The notes beneath the pieces are model-generated. The model was not told the DNA's origin. It ran no database searches and saw only the letters and a program-made list of their open reading frames with translations. 64,000 bases of DNA, from assembly GCA_012728655.1 (NCBI GenBank), contig JAAYEQ010000047.1:1-64000 (forward strand). Reading direction: 5' to 3'. Each line of letters begins with the position of its first letter. Positions within the stretch are counted from its first letter, which is position 1. The translations under genes were made by a program, and so were the position numbers. The DNA comes from Syntrophomonadaceae bacterium. GTDB taxonomy: Bacteria; Bacillota; Syntrophomonadia; Syntrophomonadales; DTU052. Below are positions 60,476-64,000 of this stretch, one piece after another.

Positions 60476-61477
60476 TTGATTAGGATGACCCTGCTCGAAC
60501 AGATTAGACAGAAGGCCCAGGAAAAATTCAAAACCATTGTTCTGCCCGAAGGAACGGAAGAGCGAACATTGAAGGCGGTTGAAACCTTAATCAAGGAGAA
60601 AATCGCCAATCCCGTCCTGCTTGGGGATGAAGAGGCCGTAAGAGCCAAAGCCCAGCAGGTGGGTGCAGACATCGGTGGAGTCGAGATCGTTAACCCGGCT
60701 AAAGCCCCATACTACGGTGAGTTTGTTGAGCAGTTCTATGAGATGAGAAAATCCAAGGGTATGACTCCGGAAAAAGCGCAACAGCTCATGCTCGATCCCC
60801 TGTATTTCGCTTCCATGATGGTGAAAACCGGCAAAGCGGATGGTGAAGTGGCCGGAGCCATCAATACCACCGGTGACGTACTTAGACCCGCCCTGCAGAT
60901 TATCAGAACCGCGCCCGGAATATCTGCAGTTTCCGGAGCATTCATCATGATTGTTCCCAACTGCGACCTGGGTTACAACGGCATCATGGTCTTTGCGGAC
61001 TGCGCGGTCACACCCAATCCGACTGCGGAACAACTGGCGGAGTTTGCCTATGCTTCGGCGGAAACCGCGCGCAGCCTGTGTGGAATTGAAGACCCGGTAG
61101 TCGGGATGCTGTCCTTCTCCACCAAGGGCAGTGCCAGCCATGAGCTGGTTGACAAGGTTGTCAAGGCTACTGAAATTGCCAAGTCCAGATGGCCTGAACT
61201 GAAGGTGGATGGAGAATTCCAGGCCGATGCCGCTCTGGTTCCCAAGGTAGGACAATCCAAAGCCCCGGGCAGTGCCGTGGCCGGAAAGTGCAATGTCCTG
61301 GTATTCCCGGATCTTCAGGCCGGAAACATTGGATACAAGCTGGTGCAGAGGCTGGCCGGAGCCGAGGCTATCGGTCCCATCCTCCAAGGCATGGATAAGC
61401 CGGTTAATGACCTTTCGCGCGGCTGCAGCGTAGAGGACATAATTAATGTAGTGGCCATGACGGCGGTTAGGGCGTAG
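60476..61477 (+). CDS. pta: Phosphate acetyltransferase
   Basis: TIVLPEGTEERTLKAVETLIKEKIANPVLLG...DGEVAGAINTTGDVLRPALQIIRTAPG...LVFPDLQAGNIGYKLVQRLAGAEAIGPILQGMDKPVNDLSRG. Confidence 0.97.
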   Translation: MIRMTLLEQIRQKAQEKFKTIVLPEGTEERTLKAVETLIKEKIANPVLLGDEEAVRAKAQQVGADIGGVEIVNPAKAPYYGEFVEQFYEMRKSKGMTPEKAQQLMLDPLYFASMMVKTGKADGEVAGAINTTGDVLRPALQIIRTAPGISAVSGAFIMIVPNCDLGYNGIMVFADCAVTPNPTAEQLAEFAYASAETARSLCGIEDPVVGMLSFSTKGSASHELVDKVVKATEIAKSRWPELKVDGEFQADAALVPKVGQSKAPGSAVAGKCNVLVFPDLQAGNIGYKLVQRLAGAEAIGPILQGMDKPVNDLSRGCSVEDIINVVAMTAVRA

Positions 61478-61546
61478 TTTTCTCCCCTTCTTGCTCGACA
61501 TTAAGTTAAACCCTGAACTCGGAATTTATAAAACGTTTTATCGGCG

Positions 61547-62773
61547 TTGTACGATATTGAGGAGGTTATTGGCAGAATGAAAGTATTGGTCGTAAACTGT
61601 GGGAGTTCTTCAATCAAGTATCAGGTATTTGATATGACCGATGAAAGCGTTCTGGCGAAAGGTCTGGTGGACCGGGTCGGTATACCGGGAACAGTGTTGA
61701 AACATGAGCCGGCCGGCAAGGATCAGGTGGTCATTAAGAAGGACCTTCCCGATCACACCGAGGGGATGAAGCTGGTACTGGAGGTGCTGGTGAATCCGGA
61801 ATACGGTGTTATCAAGGACATGTCGGAGATCGGGGCGGTCGGACACCGGGTCGTACATGGCGGAGAACAGTTTGCCGACTCTACCGTAATCGATGACAAG
61901 GTAAAACAGGTCATTCGGGAATGCTTCGACATTGCCCCCCTGCACAATCCTCCCAACCTGATGGGGATCGAGGCCTGCCAGGAACTGATGCCGAATGTTC
62001 CGCATGTGGCGGTGTTTGACACGGCGTTCCATCAGTCCATGAAACCGGAAAACTACATGTACGCTCTGCCTTATGATGTTTATGAGAAATATAAAGTAAG
62101 ACGGTACGGATTCCATGGTACCTCCCACTACTATGTATCCCACCGGGCGGCCGAGCTGCTGGGCAAGCCCTTTGAACAGTGCAAGATCATTACTCTGCAC
62201 CTGGGCAACGGAGCAAGTATGGCCGCCATCAAGGATGGCCGGGTAGTTGATACCTCCATGGGATTCACCCCGCTGGAAGGGCTGGTAATGGGAACCCGCT
62301 GCGGTGATATTGACCCGGCAATCGTGTTCTTCCTCATGGAGAAGTTGAACATGAACACCGATGAGGCCAACACTTACTTCAACAAGAAATCAGGTATGTT
62401 GGGACTTTCCGGGGTATCAAACGACCTGCGCGACGTTATCGATGCTGCGGCTTCCGGTAACAAGCGGGCTCAGTTGGCGCTGGACGTTTACCACACCCGG
62501 GTAAAAGGCTACATCGGGAATTATATCGCCCAGCTGAACGGATGCGACTGTCTGGTGTTCACCGCCGGGGTCGGTGAAAACGGCATTGACACCAGGGAGG
62601 CAATCTGTAAAGATCTCGATTATCTCGGCATCAAAATTGATCCGGTCAAGAACAAGGTTCGGGGCAAAGAAGTGGATGTGGCGGCCGATGATTCCAAAGT
62701 GCGGATCTTCGTTATTCCCACCAATGAAGAGTTGGTCATCGCTCGCGATACCAAGCGCCTGTCCCAGAAATAG
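61547..62773 (+). CDS. ackA: Acetate kinase
   Basis: MKVLVVNCGSSSIKYQVFDM...GHRVVHGGEQF...FHGTSHYYVSHRAAELLGK...TLHLGNGASMAAIKDGR. Start at ATG 61577. Confidence 0.97.
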   Translation: MYDIEEVIGRMKVLVVNCGSSSIKYQVFDMTDESVLAKGLVDRVGIPGTVLKHEPAGKDQVVIKKDLPDHTEGMKLVLEVLVNPEYGVIKDMSEIGAVGHRVVHGGEQFADSTVIDDKVKQVIRECFDIAPLHNPPNLMGIEACQELMPNVPHVAVFDTAFHQSMKPENYMYALPYDVYEKYKVRRYGFHGTSHYYVSHRAAELLGKPFEQCKIITLHLGNGASMAAIKDGRVVDTSMGFTPLEGLVMGTRCGDIDPAIVFFLMEKLNMNTDEANTYFNKKSGMLGLSGVSNDLRDVIDAAASGNKRAQLALDVYHTRVKGYIGNYIAQLNGCDCLVFTAGVGENGIDTREAICKDLDYLGIKIDPVKNKVRGKEVDVAADDSKVRIFVIPTNEELVIARDTKRLSQK

Positions 62774-62787
62774 GGGAAAAGACGAGC

Positions 62788-62816
62788 GAGGCGGGCATTT
62801 GCCCGCCTCTTTTGTT
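62788..62816 (+). terminator. Rho-independent terminator after ackA
   Basis: GAGGCGGGC-ATTT-GCCCGCCTC TTTTGTTT. Confidence 0.9.
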
Positions 62817-62942
62817 TGGAGAGCGCTCGGCGCCGGTTGGAGGGTGAAAGCAGAGAAGAAGGGCGGCTTAAAGCCAAAAGAAGGCGCCGGGAAGGGCTTG
62901 AATCGCATCAAGGGGCGTCCGGGGTATCTTAACCCGGCTTTC

Positions 62943-62972
62943 TTGACAATAATAAGAATGCCAGACTATAAT
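62943..62972 (+). promoter_or_regulatory. Sigma-70-type promoter upstream of yceD-rpmF-plsX
   Basis: TTGACA (62943-62948), 18 nt, TATAAT (62967-62972). Confidence 0.8.
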
Positions 62973-62984
62973 GAATCTGGCATT
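62957..62984 (+). promoter_or_regulatory. Perfect inverted repeat overlapping the -10 box (candidate operator)
   Basis: AATGCCAGA-CTATAATGAA-TCTGGCATT. Confidence 0.55.
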
Positions 62985-63002
62985 TTTACCGGGGTGTTAT
63001 GA

Positions 63003-63518
63003 ATGAACATAGATTTATCCTGGCTTAGACATCATCCCAAAGAGCTCGAGGTTTTTCACCTCGAGAAGCGGTATGATGATGTAGAGATTGCCAAGGATGT
63101 TCACCTTCTCGACCAGGTGGCGGTTGATCTGGAGGTCACCAACACCGGCAGGCTCATGGTAGGGAAGGGTGAAATCCGGGCAAATGTGGAATTGCAGTGT
63201 GATCGCTGTCTCAAACCATTCCGGCAGCAGATAAAGCTGCCATTTAACGTGGAATTCTGTCCAGAGGAGAATCGCAGCTTTTTCAAAGATGAGGATACCT
63301 TTGTGTATTTCACGGAACCTCAGGTGGATCTTGAACCTGTGGTTCTCGAGAATATCATGCTCAGCTTGCCATTGAGGGCCCTCTGTTCTCCGGAATGCAA
63401 AGGTCTGTGTCCTATGTGCGGCCAGGAACTGAACCTGGCGGAGTGCAATTGTGAGGAGAAGGAAATTGATCCAAGATGGGAAGCGCTAAAGAAAATACTA
63501 AATGGGGAAGGAGGGTAA
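63003..63518 (+). CDS. YceD/DUF177 family protein
   Basis: [28 protein letters not shown]...[38 protein letters not shown]. Confidence 0.93.
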   Translation: MNIDLSWLRHHPKELEVFHLEKRYDDVEIAKDVHLLDQVAVDLEVTNTGRLMVGKGEIRANVELQCDRCLKPFRQQIKLPFNVEFCPEENRSFFKDEDTFVYFTEPQVDLEPVVLENIMLSLPLRALCSPECKGLCPMCGQELNLAECNCEEKEIDPRWEALKKILNGEGG

Positions 63519-63522
63519 TAAA

Positions 63523-63696
63523 ATGGGAGTACCGAAGAGAAGGCAATCCAAATCCCGCAAAAACATGCGTCGCTCGATCTGGGCCAAACTCGATAGCCCC
63601 GGTTTGGTTGAATGTCCGCAGTGTCATGATTACAAATTGCCCCATCGAGTATGCCAAAAATGCGGATATTATAAAGGAAGAGAAGTCACCAATTAA
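63523..63696 (+). CDS. rpmF: 50S ribosomal protein L32
   Basis: [60 protein letters not shown] 63523 after GGAGGG. Confidence 0.97.
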   Translation: MGVPKRRQSKSRKNMRRSIWAKLDSPGLVECPQCHDYKLPHRVCQKCGYYKGREVTN

Positions 63697-63766
63697 TTCA
63701 CCCAAGGAAAGTAAGGTAAGAGTCGTTTCGGGCTGTTAGCTTACTTTTTGTTTAAGGGGGGTCGGG

Positions 63767-64000
63767 ATGAGGATTGCAGTTGACGCTATGGGCGGCGACT
63801 ATGCCCCGCAGGAGATTGTAAAGGGATGCGTTAAGGCTGCCGACTTGCTGAGCGACGTCGAACTGATACTGGTGGGTGACCGGGAGGTGCTGGAGGAAGA
63901 ACTGCGGCGGTGCGGTTGGGCAGGAAGAGGTATACGCATCCACCATGCCAGCCAGGTGATTGAAATGAATGAACACCCGGCCCTGGCATTGAGAAAGAAA
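63767..64000 (+). CDS. plsX: Phosphate acyltransferase PlsX, 3'-truncated by window edge
   Basis: MRIAVDAMGGDYAPQEIVKGCVKAADLL...; frame open to the window end. ATG after AAGGGGGG. Confidence 0.93.
   Translation, partial: MRIAVDAMGGDYAPQEIVKGCVKAADLLSDVELILVGDREVLEEELRRCGWAGRGIRIHHASQVIEMNEHPALALRKK

Noticed and set aside
63045-63065. CTCGAGG-TTTTTCA-CCTCGAG hairpin inside yceD
   Set aside because: Lies inside coding sequence with a 7 bp stem and no T-tract; readily explained by codon content (ELEVFHLEK).
1-64000. Search for CRISPR arrays, IS elements, integrases, phage genes, restriction or toxin-antitoxin loci
   Set aside because: No regular short repeats, transposase motifs, phage proteins or defence-type gene pairs were seen in the sequence or in the ORF translations.

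Overview
This window looks like ordinary chromosome of an anaerobic, endospore-lineage Firmicute, probably a syntrophic or acetogen-like fatty-acid or hydroxybutyrate metaboliser. That taxonomic reading is an inference from gene content. Genes are dense and mostly on the + strand. I saw no CRISPR array, prophage, rRNA operon or intact transposon. Main blocks: (1) two tandem 4-hydroxybutyryl-CoA dehydratase/HpaB-family genes, the first truncated by the window edge. (2) A mixed region with a tRNA-Pro, a nitroreductase, apgM and trpS, plus a small zinc-type protein with an apparent frameshift. (3) SMR transporter, DUF362, GT39-type glycosyltransferase and a DPPR-synthase-like UbiA protein. (4) speD, glpK and glpA. 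(5) A menaquinone-type cluster: HepS-like subunit, ubiD, ubiA, ubiX, hepT. (6) tatC, selenocysteine formate dehydrogenase ABC, fdhE, tatA. (7) A complete siroheme-dependent heme biosynthesis cluster. (8) cheR, then etfBA, an EMO/DUF224 Fe-S oxidoreductase, an acyl-CoA dehydrogenase and a thiolase. (9) A housekeeping and sporulation block: coaD, 3D-domain protein, hslO, rpmB, asp23, fakA-like, recG, gpr, rsmD, ylbJ, patatin, tmcAL, pta, ackA, yceD, rpmF, plsX. The observations most worth follow-up are: the 4-HBD paralog that has lost Fe-S ligands, the UGA/SECIS selenoprotein bracketed by Tat genes, the DPPR/GT/SMR/DUF362 cluster, structured leaders on trpS and speD, perfect palindromes cradling -10 boxes, a precise +1 frameshift, and a likely non-canonical start on a radical-SAM heme gene. 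No wholly new system is demonstrated. Coordinates and motifs were read by eye, and no database search was run.
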